Positions 8,630-17,838 of a stretch of DNA of 49,530 nucleotides are shown one piece after another. Source of the DNA: Planctomycetaceae bacterium. GTDB taxonomy: Bacteria > Planctomycetota > Planctomycetia > Planctomycetales > Planctomycetaceae. Every line of letters starts with the position of its first letter. The stretch's first letter is position 1. Below the pieces are notes generated by a model that saw nothing but the letters and a program-made list of their open reading frames with translations, searched no databases and was not told the origin of the DNA. The stretch covers positions 1 to 49,530 of the forward strand of contig WFTL01000180.1 of NCBI GenBank assembly GCA_015485495.1, given 5' to 3'. Both the position numbers and the translations under genes were made by a program.

Positions 8630-8895
8630 TGCGTGACCTCCGCCATGCGAGTCATCATGCGAACGGTGAACGACGTGGACATCTGCAGCATCCAGGGAAG
8701 CACCAGCAGCAGCACGGCCCCCACGGCGACAATACGCGGCGCGAACGACAGTGTCTGCTCCTGAATGCTTGTCAGTGTCTGCAGCAGACTGACAAGCAGT
8801 CCCACGAGCAGACTGGTCAGCACCGCCGGACCGGCCAGCCACATGGCCGTGATCAGCAGGTCACGGCCCACTTCTGTGACTTCCAGAGCTGTCAT
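8626..8895 (-). CDS. fliQ: Flagellar export protein FliQ
   Basis: The 89 residues with two membrane segments match FliQ exactly in size and pattern: LLITAMWLAGPAVLTSLLVG, then TLSFAPRIVAVGAVLLLVLP, with the intervening LLQTLTSIQEQT typical of the family. FliQ is part of the export-gate core with FliP and FliR. The stop overlaps the fliR start (ATGA). A 76-base gap separates it from the MotE-like gene. fliP, usually just upstream, is absent here and must lie elsewhere in the genome. Confidence 0.93.
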   Translation of the reverse strand: MTALEVTEVGRDLLITAMWLAGPAVLTSLLVGLLVSLLQTLTSIQEQTLSFAPRIVAVGAVLLLVLPWMLQMSTSFTVRMMTRMAEVTQ

Positions 8896-8971
8896 GAGTC
8901 AGCTTTCCGCTGAATGAAAGAAACCAATGGTCGCCGGCGCGAATCGACCGGCAGAAAAAGGGGCCGCCACG

Positions 8972-9841
8972 TCATCGGGAGGCCGTTCTGGAACGTTTCA
9001 TGCGTGTGAATTCCTGAAGAAGTTCATCCACCATCTGGCGGTTCTGTTCGTCCGTCCCCATCGCTTCCAGAATGGCGGCCGATTTCCGCCCCTCCATCCG
9101 GGCGATCAGCTGCACGGCCGTATCCATTTCTCCGTTTTCGATGTATCCGGCCAGAGCCCGGGCGGCGGCTTCCGGAGACATGCCGGCCAGCATTTCCGAA
9201 AGCTGTTTCAGATTCTTTTCCCGATCGGATGCCGACGGAGATTCGTCGGCCGCCGTTGCGGAATCGGCCGTGTCCACTTCGAGCAGTTCCTTCTTTTTCT
9301 GTTCCGCCATCCGGTCCAGGCGGGCCTGGATCTCCTTCCGTTCTTCAGCCACCTTCTTCAGCGTGGCAACCGCCTCCTGTTCCTTCGCATCGGCCTGGCT
9401 GAGAAGCTCTTCGGCCGCTCGACGCTGTTCCCGCGCCTGAACCATGAGCCCTTCGATTTCCCGCTGTTCGGCTTCGATGTCGCGCAGCATGAGCATGTAG
9501 CGGGCTTCGACACGCTCCAGCGCTTCTTCCCGGGCCCGCACGGCCGCGTCGCGTTCTTTCAGATTCAGCCCCACTTTCACGAGTTCTTCCGGTGTCATCC
9601 GTTCCGGCTGAACCGGAATGCGTGCCAGAGTGGCTTCATCCGATTTTTCCGGCAGACCGGGATCCGTCAGCGACGGATAGTCGGTCGCCGACGGCACGAG
9701 CTCTTCATCCGGGTCCGGCTGCAGCTTCGCACGTTCCCTGGCCAGTTCCTCCTGGTGTCTGAGATGCAGAAACCAGGCTCCACCGGCAGACAGACCGAAA
9801 ATCAGGCTGCCGTAGATCATCAGTCCCATCATTTTTTTCAT
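8972..9841 (-). CDS. MotE/MgtE_N-like coiled-coil flagellar protein
   Basis: The protein has 289 residues: an N-terminal membrane anchor (about 5-24), a long charged coiled coil (about 90-190, rich in E, R, K, A and Q), and a C-terminal helical domain (about 205-285) with LSEMLAGMSPEAAARALAGY and AVQLIARMEGRKSAAILEAM, which resembles the MgtE_N/FliG-like superhelix. Such proteins (MotE, FlbB) sit beside fliJ or the stator genes and act as chaperones or assembly factors of motor proteins. It overlaps the fliJ stop (ATGA), so it is translationally coupled. The role is inferred from context and architecture. Confidence 0.75.
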   Translation of the reverse strand: MKKMMGLMIYGSLIFGLSAGGAWFLHLRHQEELARERAKLQPDPDEELVPSATDYPSLTDPGLPEKSDEATLARIPVQPERMTPEELVKVGLNLKERDAAVRAREEALERVEARYMLMLRDIEAEQREIEGLMVQAREQRRAAEELLSQADAKEQEAVATLKKVAEERKEIQARLDRMAEQKKKELLEVDTADSATAADESPSASDREKNLKQLSEMLAGMSPEAAARALAGYIENGEMDTAVQLIARMEGRKSAAILEAMGTDEQNRQMVDELLQEFTRMKRSRTASR

Positions 9842-10308
9842 GATCTGACTTCCTGAACGGGTTCAGCGTGCCGCTGAAAATGTTTTTGCGAAGCCGTTTC
9901 CTGCTGAGCATGCTCTTCCTGCAGGAGCATCATGCGGCGGTGTTCCTGCCGCTGCCGTTCAATACGCCCGGAAACCGCCCGATGTTCCGCCCGGGCGGCA
10001 TGCCACTGTCTCCGGGCCACATCGACCGCCTGGCGGGCTTCTTCCAGAGCCGTGCGGAGCTGGTCCTGCTGCTGCTGACACTGCCGATGCAGCGCCAGAG
10101 TCCCGGCCATCAGTTCCGCTCCGGCCGGCCCCCGCAGCAGGCGCCCGGTCGTCTCCGAAATGCGGTCCATCTGTTCGTCCAGAAGCCGCAGACGCTGTTC
10201 AATGTCAGCCTGTCGACGCTGACAGGCCGCAAGCTGCGTCCGGGCCATCTGTTCCTGCTGGTCTTTCAGCCGACGCAGACCGTCCAGCCGTGATCGAAAC
10301 CGCTTCAT
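9838..10308 (-). CDS. fliJ: Flagellar export chaperone/stalk FliJ
   Basis: This 156-residue protein is almost entirely coiled coil, rich in Gln, Arg and Glu, and starts with RFRSRLDGLRRLKDQQEQMA, the typical FliJ opening. FliJ works as the central stalk of the FliH/FliI ATPase and as an export chaperone escort. Its ATG overlaps the fliI stop and its stop overlaps the next ATG, so it is coupled on both sides. Length and position directly after fliI support the call, since FliJ sequences are poorly conserved. Confidence 0.88.
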   Translation of the reverse strand: MKRFRSRLDGLRRLKDQQEQMARTQLAACQRRQADIEQRLRLLDEQMDRISETTGRLLRGPAGAELMAGTLALHRQCQQQQDQLRTALEEARQAVDVARRQWHAARAEHRAVSGRIERQRQEHRRMMLLQEEHAQQETASQKHFQRHAEPVQEVRS

Positions 10309-11738
10309 GGCATCGCTCCCTGAATCGCATCAGCCGCAGCCGCGCCGGATGCTGCCATCCCGGATACCACATTCCCGGATGCAGGCGCTCCGGCGGGCGA
10401 TGCCGCGGCGGCCGGCGCCGGCTGCTCCCAGGCTGCTCCCAGAACATTCAGTCGGGCCAGCGTGTCTTCGAACGAAGACGGCTGTCCGACAGGCTGCTGC
10501 AGAAACTCATCCACGGCCGGCCGCAGCTGAATGGCCCGGTCCACATCCGGGGAGGCTCCCTTCTGATAGGCACCGATTTCGATCAGGTCTTCCATGCGGT
10601 GCCAGGCCGCCAGCATCCGCCGGACTCCCTCCGCGGCCCGACGGTGTTCCGGTGTGGTGACCTGTGAAAAAAGCCGGCTCACACTGGCCAGCACATCCAC
10701 CGCCGGATAATGCCCCTTCTCGGCCAGTGCCCGGCTGAGCACAATGTGTCCGTCCAGAATGGAACGGGCCGTATCGGCCACCGGTTCATCCATATCGTCC
10801 CCTTCGACCAGAACCGTGATCAGACCGGTGATCGTCCCGTTCTCAGCAGCTCCCAGACGTTCCAGGACTTCGGCCATCAGAGACGGCACAGACGGCGGAT
10901 ATCCACGGGCTCCAGGCGGTTCCCCGCGCAGAAGCCCCAGCTCTCTCTGAGCCATGGCCAGCCGCGTGATGCTGTCCAGAAAGAACAGCACATCGGCTCC
11001 CTGGCTGCGGAATTCTTCCGCAATGGCCACACCGGTCAGGACCGACTTGATCCGCATCAGCGGCGTCTGATCGGAAGTCGCCACAACGACCACGCTGCGC
11101 TGCTGTCCATTCTGTCCCAGACAGTCTTCGATGAAGGGACGCACCTCCCGGCCGCGTTCTCCCGTCAGCACGATCACGTTGACATCGGACGACGCCCCGC
11201 GGGCGATTTCTCCCAGCAGCGTGCTCTTGCCCACGCCGCTGCCGGCAAACAGACCGACGCGCTGGCCGCGTCCGATAGTGTTCAGCCCGTCGATCACGCG
11301 CTGACCGGTGACCAGTGGTTCCGTAATCCGCGATCGAGACATCGCCGGCGGAACATCGGCCTGCTCCAGCCGACTCCGCGTCGTTCGCAGCGGACCGCGT
11401 CCGTCGATCGGCCGGCCGATGCCGTCGATCACCCGTCCCAGAAGTTCCCGCCCCGTCGGAATTCGCCGTTTTTCTCCCAGAGCGACCACGTTCATCCCCG
11501 GACGCAGACCGGTCGTGCTGTCGTAACACATGAGCTGGGAGCCGGATTCATCGAACCCCACGACCTCCGCAGTCAGTTCCCTGTTTTCAGAAAGCTGAAT
11601 GCGACACAGCTCGCCCACACTGGCCGGCAGCGTGGCTCGCAGCAGACCGCGGACACTGCGCAGCCGGCCCACGGTCCGAAACGCAGACCGCTGTTCGACC
11701 AGCCCGCTCAGGTGCCGGATGTCAAGTCCGAGCGTCAT
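10305..11738 (-). CDS. fliI: Flagellum-specific ATPase FliI
   Basis: FliI is the hexameric ATPase that energises flagellar protein export and is related to F1-beta. In the 477 residues, Walker A is GSGVGKST (166-173), the catalytic Glu lies in TGERGREV (195 region) and Walker B is VLFFLDS (250-256). RLAMAQRELGLLRGEPP follows, as in FliI/YscN. The C-terminal 40 residues form an Ala/Pro/Gly-rich tail not usual for the family. The ATG at 11738 begins MTLGLDIRHL and overlaps the end of fliH by 17 bases. The open frame extends further upstream, but that part is fliH in another frame. Confidence 0.96.
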   Translation of the reverse strand: MTLGLDIRHLSGLVEQRSAFRTVGRLRSVRGLLRATLPASVGELCRIQLSENRELTAEVVGFDESGSQLMCYDSTTGLRPGMNVVALGEKRRIPTGRELLGRVIDGIGRPIDGRGPLRTTRSRLEQADVPPAMSRSRITEPLVTGQRVIDGLNTIGRGQRVGLFAGSGVGKSTLLGEIARGASSDVNVIVLTGERGREVRPFIEDCLGQNGQQRSVVVVATSDQTPLMRIKSVLTGVAIAEEFRSQGADVLFFLDSITRLAMAQRELGLLRGEPPGARGYPPSVPSLMAEVLERLGAAENGTITGLITVLVEGDDMDEPVADTARSILDGHIVLSRALAEKGHYPAVDVLASVSRLFSQVTTPEHRRAAEGVRRMLAAWHRMEDLIEIGAYQKGASPDVDRAIQLRPAVDEFLQQPVGQPSSFEDTLARLNVLGAAWEQPAPAAAASPAGAPASGNVVSGMAASGAAAADAIQGAMP

Positions 11739-12273
11739 CGAGATTCTCCAGCCAGATCTGTCGGATGGATTCCAGACGCGTCCGGACGTCGGACACCAGC
11801 AGCAGGGATTCGGCTTCCGCCACACAACTGCCCTGGGAACAGGTCGAATCAGCGACCAGCTCCACATGATCCGGAAGAACGGCATCGTCGGCCTGTTCGA
11901 GGATCCGGGTGAGCAGTTCGAGATCCTGTTCGTTGAGTCGGATGGTGATTTTTCCCCGTCCGCTCAGTTCCGAAATGCTTTCCTGAACCAGACGGTCGAT
12001 CGGAAACAGATCGCGATCGATCGCGCTCTGCAGAATGCTTTCTGCAGCCGCCACGGCCAGTTCCACAGCCGCCTGCTGCAGCTCCTCGATGGCCTGCCGG
12101 CGCCGGCTGTCGAGGGCGTTCAAAGCAGCCGTCAGTCCGGTCGAAAGCTGTCGGGCCATCTCCTCGGTGATCACCGCCGCCGCCGATTCCTGGTCGACAC
12201 GGCCACCCTCGTGATCGGTCTGCAGAAAGACGCGAGCAGGAAGACGGGGGAATGAAATGGACAACACCGTCAT
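11722..12273 (-). CDS. fliH: Flagellar assembly protein FliH
   Basis: The 183 residues have an Ala/Glu/Gln-rich helical centre (ALNALDSRRRQAIEELQQAA) followed by a C-terminal domain like the F-type ATPase delta/b region (IRLNEQDLELLTRILEQA, SCVAESESLLL-type segment). FliH dimers bind and hold back FliI and dock it to the export gate. The strong GGAGG before the ATG overlaps the end region of fliG. It lies between fliG and fliI, the canonical order. Confidence 0.88.
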   Translation of the reverse strand: MTVLSISFPRLPARVFLQTDHEGGRVDQESAAAVITEEMARQLSTGLTAALNALDSRRRQAIEELQQAAVELAVAAAESILQSAIDRDLFPIDRLVQESISELSGRGKITIRLNEQDLELLTRILEQADDAVLPDHVELVADSTCSQGSCVAEAESLLLVSDVRTRLESIRQIWLENLDDART

Positions 12274-12284
12274 GCGAAGCCCTC

Positions 12285-13406
12285 CTACTCGCTTTCCTGA
12301 TCGAGGCGGGAAATGACTTCGGCGACACTTTCACGCGCCGCCTGCACGCGGGATTCAGGAACAGACGACTGAAAGGCCAGTTCTTCCTCGATGGACTGCC
12401 GGGCCCGGCGCGACAGATTGCCCAGAATCGTGTCGATGACTTCCTGAGGCGCCTGGAACATGGCTGTGGTGAGTGTCGTTCCGTCGATTTCTCCCAGCAC
12501 CTGCTGCACGACACGCGGATCCAGGGACGTGAGATCCTCGAAGCGGTACAGACGTTTCAGCAGCGCCTGACTCATCTCCGGATCTTCCGCTTCGATTCCC
12601 GCCATCATGTTGCGGCGGAGCTTCTTCGGCACGGCCCTCAGGACGTCGCTGAGCCGGTCCAGACGGTCGCGCCGGTCCGGCGGATCGGCCGGCAGCGTCA
12701 GGCTGCGCTGCAGCGTCGCCCGGGCAATGCGATCCACCAGAACCGGCGGCGCTTCCAGATCCCGCGCCATTTCCCGAACCACCGCCGCCTGATGGTCCGG
12801 CGGCAGCAGGCTGAGGACATCTGCGGTGAGCTGATGCGAAAACTCGCTCAGCAGAATCGCCACCGTGCGAGGCTGTTCGGTTTCCAGAGCTCCGGCCACC
12901 TGATAGATGCTCAGCAGCGTCAGGTCGTGCAGCGGATCACCCGTCAGCCTGGGAGGCGGAGTTTCCGATGAAGATCCCGAACCGCTTCCGGAAATCCCCC
13001 CGGAGTCTCCGGTCCCTTCGGAAGAAGCCTCCACGGAGGAATCCGAACCGCCATCCGCATCGGACGGCCGGCCTTCTGAACCGGAATCGCCGTCCGCATG
13101 GTCTGCCGTTTCCGCCGGGATCTGTGAGGAATCAGCCGATGCAGAGATCGGTGGAAACAGTTCCTGTCCGGCCGCAGCAGCCACTTCCGCGAACTCCAGG
13201 AAACGTTCGAACTCTTCCAGCAGACGGCGTCTTTCTTCCGGATCGAAGTCTTCGACCGATTCGCCGTCCAGACGGGCGCGCAGCCGCTCCGCCTGAACCG
13301 GGTCGAGATGTGCCAGCACCGCCTCGGCCGTCTCATCTCCCAGCAGTCTGAGAAGTTCGATCGTCTGCATCTGCGAGTTCATGGGTCGTGGATTCCACGG
13401 CATCAC
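12285..13406 (-). CDS. fliG: Flagellar motor switch protein FliG
   Basis: FliG is the rotor protein that contacts MotA. The middle domain shows EQPRTVAILLSEF (a variant of the EHPQ motif). The C-terminal torque domain is clear: YRFEDLTSLDPRVVQQVLGE and NLSRRARQSIEEELAF, which holds the charged ridge. The N-terminal domain is short, and between it and the middle domain is a Gly/Ser/Asp/Glu-rich linker of about 70 residues (88-157), unusual for FliG. At 373 residues it is somewhat longer than the common 330-340. The start at 13406 is weakly supported; ATG at 13382 or 13370 would also fit. It lies 17 bases after fliF. Confidence 0.93.
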   Translation of the reverse strand: MMPWNPRPMNSQMQTIELLRLLGDETAEAVLAHLDPVQAERLRARLDGESVEDFDPEERRRLLEEFERFLEFAEVAAAAGQELFPPISASADSSQIPAETADHADGDSGSEGRPSDADGGSDSSVEASSEGTGDSGGISGSGSGSSSETPPPRLTGDPLHDLTLLSIYQVAGALETEQPRTVAILLSEFSHQLTADVLSLLPPDHQAAVVREMARDLEAPPVLVDRIARATLQRSLTLPADPPDRRDRLDRLSDVLRAVPKKLRRNMMAGIEAEDPEMSQALLKRLYRFEDLTSLDPRVVQQVLGEIDGTTLTTAMFQAPQEVIDTILGNLSRRARQSIEEELAFQSSVPESRVQAARESVAEVISRLDQESE

Positions 13407-13423
13407 GAATCAACCGGGTGATT

Positions 13424-14974
13424 TCATGCTGCGCGAGACGGCCGCCGGACCTCCCTTTCCGGTGAAGTGACATCAGCATCCTGCCCCAGCCATGTGGCGA
13501 CGATACGGGCAGCCAGTTCCGGGTTCTCCCGGGCCTTCAGCGAGAGCTGCGCCATCCGTTCGTAATCTTCCCGCGTGAAACCGAGCGACGATTCATCCTG
13601 AACCAGCACCGGCCGCAGGCGCCGCAAAGACAGAACGGCAATCAGGAACGCCATCGTGGCTCCCAGTCCGACCAGGACAGCTTCGGCCAGAGGCCGATAC
13701 TGCCGGTACTGTTCGTACAGCGGCAGCAGTCCCGGTGGTTCCTCCACCGGTTCCGGAGGACTGATGGGAGCCGACACGACGGAAATCGTATCTCCCCGCG
13801 CCGCATCGAATCCGACAGCCTGCCGGACGATGTCTTCCACCGCCTCTTCGGTCAGCGGCGGAGCAGCTGATTCGGAATCTTCCGGAACCGACAGATCGGC
13901 CACCACCGCCACAGTCAGCCGCCGGATTTCTCCGGGCGTCACGCGAATGGTTTCACTGCTGCTGGCGTGATCGTACCGCGTCATGGTCGATTCGCTCTTG
14001 TAGGTCCCGCCGCTGCCGCCGGAAAGCGGGCCGGAAACAGCCTCAACGTTGGGAGCTGTTCCCGTCAGGCCGCCGACCGTCCCGCCGGTCCCCTCGGACT
14101 TCACGGATTCCAGGGTTTCTTCGAGTTTCGTTTTCGTTTCCGGATCGACTGTTTTCGTCGTGCGGCTGATTTCGCGAAAATCGACATCGGCAGTGACCTG
14201 AACACGCGCCCGGCCTTCTCCCAGAACATCCGCCAAAAGCGATTCTGCTTTGTGAGTCAGATTGAGTTCCAGCCGGCGGCGGTACTCGAGCTGACTGTCC
14301 ATGTCGGAACCGATCCCGTCCGCAGCAGCGAACCGTCGGCCTTCCGTATCCGTCAGATGGACGTTTGCCGGATCCAGCCCCTCCACAGCCCGGGCCACGA
14401 TCAGAATGATGCTTTGAGCGGTCGCGGCGGTGATCCGGCTGCGCTGGGATGTGTCCAGAACGACGCCGGCCGTGGGAGGAGCCTGTTCCATGACGAATGG
14501 AGACGGATCCGGTCGGCTGATATGCACCGTGGCGGAGCGGATGCCGTGAAGCCGCTCGATCGTCCGCGCGATCCGCAGTTCCAGCGATCGCAGACGCTGC
14601 TCCCGTTCTGCGGCTTCGGAACCGGGAATCAGCGTGGAAGTGCCCGTCGCCGGCGACACGGACGGTTCCAGGATTTCCTGGATCGCCAGACGCGCCCGGC
14701 TGACATCGGCACGCGGCACCGAAACGGCCCGTCCCGAAAAACTCAGCTCACAGTCAATCTGCTCGGTTTCCAGCAGACCTTTGATATCGAGCGCTTCCTG
14801 CAGAGACAGATTTTCCGCCAGCAGGACATATTCCGGCTGAGCGGCCCAGATGAGCGTTCCGACCACAGCCGCAACGCAGGCCAGCGCCCCCAGAGAAATG
14901 GCGATCCGCTGAGAAACGGACCATTTCATCCACAGAGCGACGATCTGTCGGCGAAATGTATTCCAGACTTCCAT
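13424..14974 (-). CDS. fliF: Flagellar MS-ring protein FliF
   Basis: FliF builds the membrane ring on which the flagellum assembles. The 516 residues show a first membrane segment near 23-45 and the ring-building motifs EYVLLAENLSLQEALDIKGL and RIARTIERLHGIRSATVHIS (the PrgK/YscJ-like domains). A variable Ser/Gly/Thr-rich region lies near 285-310, and a second membrane segment near 427-450. A short cytoplasmic tail follows to bind FliG. No strong ribosome site is visible. It follows fliE after about 94 bases, the usual order. Confidence 0.94.
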   Translation of the reverse strand: MEVWNTFRRQIVALWMKWSVSQRIAISLGALACVAAVVGTLIWAAQPEYVLLAENLSLQEALDIKGLLETEQIDCELSFSGRAVSVPRADVSRARLAIQEILEPSVSPATGTSTLIPGSEAAEREQRLRSLELRIARTIERLHGIRSATVHISRPDPSPFVMEQAPPTAGVVLDTSQRSRITAATAQSIILIVARAVEGLDPANVHLTDTEGRRFAAADGIGSDMDSQLEYRRRLELNLTHKAESLLADVLGEGRARVQVTADVDFREISRTTKTVDPETKTKLEETLESVKSEGTGGTVGGLTGTAPNVEAVSGPLSGGSGGTYKSESTMTRYDHASSSETIRVTPGEIRRLTVAVVADLSVPEDSESAAPPLTEEAVEDIVRQAVGFDAARGDTISVVSAPISPPEPVEEPPGLLPLYEQYRQYRPLAEAVLVGLGATMAFLIAVLSLRRLRPVLVQDESSLGFTREDYERMAQLSLKARENPELAARIVATWLGQDADVTSPEREVRRPSRAA

Positions 14975-15083
14975 GTCAGTTTCATTTTTGTTCAGTGACG
15001 AACGGCCGCACCGGCCGGATCACGACATCCCCGCCGGCACTCCGGGCCGGCGGGCCATCGACCGGAAACAATCCGGGGAACAA

Positions 15084-15389
15084 TCAGATCTGCATCCGCA
15101 TGATTTCTTCGTAGGAGGCGATAAGACGGTTGCGAATTTCCATCACCAGTCGAAAGGCCAGATCGGCCCGCGATGCCGCCAGCACGACATCGTGAATGCT
15201 GTCGGACTGTCCTGTGACAAGCTGCCGCACGCTGTCGCCGATGGCCGCCTGATGTTCGCTGGTTTCCTGAAGCAGGCCGCTGACCAGATCAGCAAACGGA
15301 ACATCGCCGGCCCCACCGGTTTCGGAAACCGGCAGAGACGGCGGCAGAGGCGACCCGGCGCCCGAGTGAACCGGAAACGGCCCGGACAT
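15084..15389 (-). CDS. fliE: Flagellar hook-basal body protein FliE
   Basis: FliE joins the MS ring to the rod. The 101-residue protein ends with the family signature: DIVLAASRADLAF-like HDVVLAASRADLAFRLVME, then IRNRLIASYEEIMRMQI. The N-terminus is variable and Pro/Ser-rich. The ATG at 15389 overlaps the flgC stop (TGATG), with AGAGGA about eight bases upstream. A GTG one codon earlier is possible. Confidence 0.92.
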   Translation of the reverse strand: MSGPFPVHSGAGSPLPPSLPVSETGGAGDVPFADLVSGLLQETSEHQAAIGDSVRQLVTGQSDSIHDVVLAASRADLAFRLVMEIRNRLIASYEEIMRMQI

Positions 15390-15835
15390 CACGTGATTCC
15401 TCTCAGCAGAGACAACGCCTGTTCTGCCAGCTCCCGGAACGTCTGCAGGCTTTTCAGATTCGCTTCATAGGCCCGGCTGGCCGTCATCAGATCCACCATT
15501 TCATGAGGAATTTTCACGTTGGACAGCCGGACGTACCCCTGTTCGTCGGCCTGAGGATGACCGGGGTCGTAAACGACCGGCAGATCGCTCATGTCCGGCT
15601 CAATTCCCGCCACGCGGACGCCGTTCAGCTGAGGCAACGTCCCCGGCCGTCCCGGCTGGAGCTGATTCATCATGGCCATGAAGGACACCCGCTGGCGGCG
15701 ATAAGGTTCCCCGTCGGTTCCGCGGGTGGTGTTGGCGTTGGCGATGTTGTTGGCCGCCACCTCCATGCGGGTCCGTTCGGCGGACAGCCCGGATGCGCTG
15801 ATCTGCGATCCGGCAAAAATATGCTGCATGCTCAT
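15389..15835 (-). CDS. flgC: Flagellar basal-body rod protein FlgC
   Basis: FlgC is a proximal rod protein. The 148 residues have the rod N-terminus SQISASGLSAERTRMEVAAN with NIANANTT, and the C-terminal helix VDLMTASRAYEANLKSLQTF. Both form the coiled-coil core of rod proteins. A GGGGGG ribosome site lies eight bases before the ATG. It is the second gene of the flgB-flgC-fliE start of the operon. Confidence 0.95.
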   Translation of the reverse strand: MSMQHIFAGSQISASGLSAERTRMEVAANNIANANTTRGTDGEPYRRQRVSFMAMMNQLQPGRPGTLPQLNGVRVAGIEPDMSDLPVVYDPGHPQADEQGYVRLSNVKIPHEMVDLMTASRAYEANLKSLQTFRELAEQALSLLRGIT

Positions 15836-15915
15836 TCGACAGCCCCCCTGAATGCTGTGTCGGTCAACGGTGTGGCCGGTCAGATCCTCCGGTTTTTCGC
15901 AGGCGGCCCCGGCGG

Positions 15916-16275
15916 TCAGCTTCCGTCGATGGCCCGCCGCATCATGCTCATTTCAGAACCCAGAACCTGCAGATACACCTGCTGCAGCAGCGCATTTTTG
16001 TTCAGCTGCCCGATCTCCATGTCGATGTCGACGTTGTTCCCGTCGGCCCGTGCCTGCAGTCCCGCCGTATAATGCACCTGCGGCACCGCCTTTTTGGCGA
16101 CAGGCGTCTGACGGCGGTTCAGTTCCTGCGCCAGCGCTTCCTCAAAACTTACGTCCATCCGGCGGTACCCGGGCGTGTTGACGTTGGCGATGTTCTGAGC
16201 GATCACCTGCTGCCGCATGTCGGTCGCATCCAGCAGGCGGGACAGAAGATCGATCTGGTTCTGAAGGAGTGCCAT
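15916..16275 (-). CDS. flgB: Flagellar basal-body rod protein FlgB
   Basis: FlgB is a proximal rod protein. The 119 residues contain the rod signature MRQQVIAQNIANVNTPGYRR and a C-terminal helix ending EMSMMRRAIDGS-like. The ATG at 16275 (MALLQNQIDLL) was chosen over a longer frame because the extra 27 residues are Cys/Arg-rich and unlike the family. This is the first gene of the flagellar operon; the promoter should lie in the roughly 190 bases upstream, where I see no certain sigma-28 or sigma-70 site. Confidence 0.93.
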   Translation of the reverse strand: MALLQNQIDLLSRLLDATDMRQQVIAQNIANVNTPGYRRMDVSFEEALAQELNRRQTPVAKKAVPQVHYTAGLQARADGNNVDIDMEIGQLNKNALLQQVYLQVLGSEMSMMRRAIDGS

Positions 16276-16461
16276 ATCATCTGCATCGGTTCGTCTTCTG
16301 CGGCACGCACAATCAATACGACCGTTACAGCTTGACAGGTCGGCCCCTGGCGGCATCCGGCGGGGGATTTCATGCGGAGATGAAGGGAATTCCTGCGGAC
16401 CGGGCCCGCGGATGCGGTCCGTCCGCAGGGATGAATCCGGGTGGCGCTGTTCCCGGGCGGG

Positions 16462-16947
16462 TCATTCCTGAGCGGCGTACTGTTCCGCGAATTCCAGAAC
16501 CACGCCGTCGATCACTTCACGAAATCCGTCTTCCGTGGCTTCGCTGAGCAGCCGGAAGCTGCGGCGGTTGAGCCGTTCGCGGTTGCGAATCGTTCCTCGG
16601 GTGACCAGCTCCAGAATTCCCGCTTCCGACCACGGACAGATCACCATCTCCAGCCGACTGTACTCACTGGTCGCCGTGCCGTTCTCCAGACGCAGATCAT
16701 CGCGACTGATGGACGCTCCCCAGCCGTCTTCACCGACGATGGTGGAGAATTCGAAGCCGGGAAAGTGGTCGACCAGCCGTTTCAGACACGCTTCGATGTG
16801 TTCGCACAGGGCCAGCCGCAGCTCCGAATGACGATTGCGCAGATCCTCTTCCGTCGCCCGCTTTTCGCCTTCCAGACGTTCCTGAGCGGCACGGGTTCCC
16901 CGTCCCCGCTGGATAGCGCGGTGCAGTCTGTCGTCGAAGGCGGTCAT
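16462..16947 (-). CDS. Hypothetical protein, 161 aa
   Basis: This soluble, charged protein has an Arg/Glu-rich N-terminal helix (RGTRAAQERLEGEKRATEED) and a mixed C-terminal domain (FSTIVGEDGWGASISRDDL, LELVTRGTIRNRERLNRR). No membrane segment or known motif is seen. It lies between the flagellar operon and the two-component genes with gaps of about 185 and 237 bases, so it is probably its own unit. A TAGAAT hexamer about 60 bases upstream could be a -10, with no good -35. Function unknown. Confidence 0.6.
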   Translation of the reverse strand: MTAFDDRLHRAIQRGRGTRAAQERLEGEKRATEEDLRNRHSELRLALCEHIEACLKRLVDHFPGFEFSTIVGEDGWGASISRDDLRLENGTATSEYSRLEMVICPWSEAGILELVTRGTIRNRERLNRRSFRLLSEATEDGFREVIDGVVLEFAEQYAAQE

Positions 16948-17184
16948 TGCAGGCGGAATCTCCGGAAACGGTCAGGATGCGTTCAATGGTCTGCCGGCGG
17001 TCCATTCTAACAGACCGCCGCCCCGTCCGACGGCTGCCGCCGCCCGGATCGTGCGATTCGGCACAGGATTCCCGCAGAATTCCGATTCGGCCCGTTTTCA
17101 TCTCAGCCGAACGACCGTCAGCCAGCCCCTCGATGTCTGGCGGCTGCCGCCCGGGCGGCGGCCTGGGTCCGACACATAGTCCTG

Positions 17185-17838
17185 TCAGATGTCTTCGCTG
17201 CGCGGCAGCAGAATGAGCCCTCGGCGACTGGCCGCTTTGACCAGATCCACGCGGTTGTGCACGTTGAGTTTTTTCATGAGATTGGCGCGGTGCCGCGTCA
17301 CCGTGTGCGGACTGATGTAAAGCGCTTCTGCAATTGCGGAATTCGTCATGCCCTCGCAGATGAGCTGCAGAACCTCCCGTTCCCGCGCTGTCAGTCCGGC
17401 ATCGCTGTGGGTGCATTCTGTCAGCGCCACGCGGTCGATCATTCGGCTCAGAAACCGGCCGCCGTCCATGATGACATCGATCGCCCGAAACAGTTCTTCA
17501 TCCATGGCATGCTTCAGCAGGTATCCGTTGGCTCCTTTCTGCAGAGCCTGCGCCACGAACTGAGCATCGTCGTACATGGACAGCACCAGGATTTTCACGC
17601 GGCGGCTGCGCCGCCGCAGTTCTTCGATCACGGCCATTCCCCCCAGCCGCGGCATGGCCAGATCGACGATCAGCAGGTCGAACGCCACGGTCGAAATCTT
17701 CTGCAGAGCCGACACGCCGTCCGTGGCTTCCGACACGACCTGAAACCCGCCATGCTGGCGGAGCAGAGCGGCCATTCCGCTGCGCACCAGATTGTGATCG
17801 TCCACGAGCATCACGCGGACGGCCTGCGAACGGGTCAT
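17185..17838 (-). CDS. NarL/FixJ-family response regulator
   Basis: The protein has 217 residues. The receiver domain has the acidic pair in LVDDHN (13-14), the phosphoryl-accepting Asp59 in LLIVDLAMP, and the conserved Lys in YLLKHAMDEEL. The LuxR-type helix-turn-helix covers about 149-205 (LTAREREVLQLICEGM, IAEALYISPHTVTRH). Its ATG overlaps the stop of the sensor kinase upstream, so the two are a coupled pair. They lie downstream of hypA-hypB in one transcription unit, so control of the hydrogenase genes is the obvious hypothesis. Confidence 0.93.
   Translation of the reverse strand: MTRSQAVRVMLVDDHNLVRSGMAALLRQHGGFQVVSEATDGVSALQKISTVAFDLLIVDLAMPRLGGMAVIEELRRRSRRVKILVLSMYDDAQFVAQALQKGANGYLLKHAMDEELFRAIDVIMDGGRFLSRMIDRVALTECTHSDAGLTAREREVLQLICEGMTNSAIAEALYISPHTVTRHRANLMKKLNVHNRVDLVKAASRRGLILLPRSEDI

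Noticed and set aside
16996-17019. GGCGGTC/GACCGCC hairpin upstream of the 161-residue hypothetical gene
   Set aside because: There is no T-run on either side and it overlaps a possible -10; not convincing as a terminator or operator.
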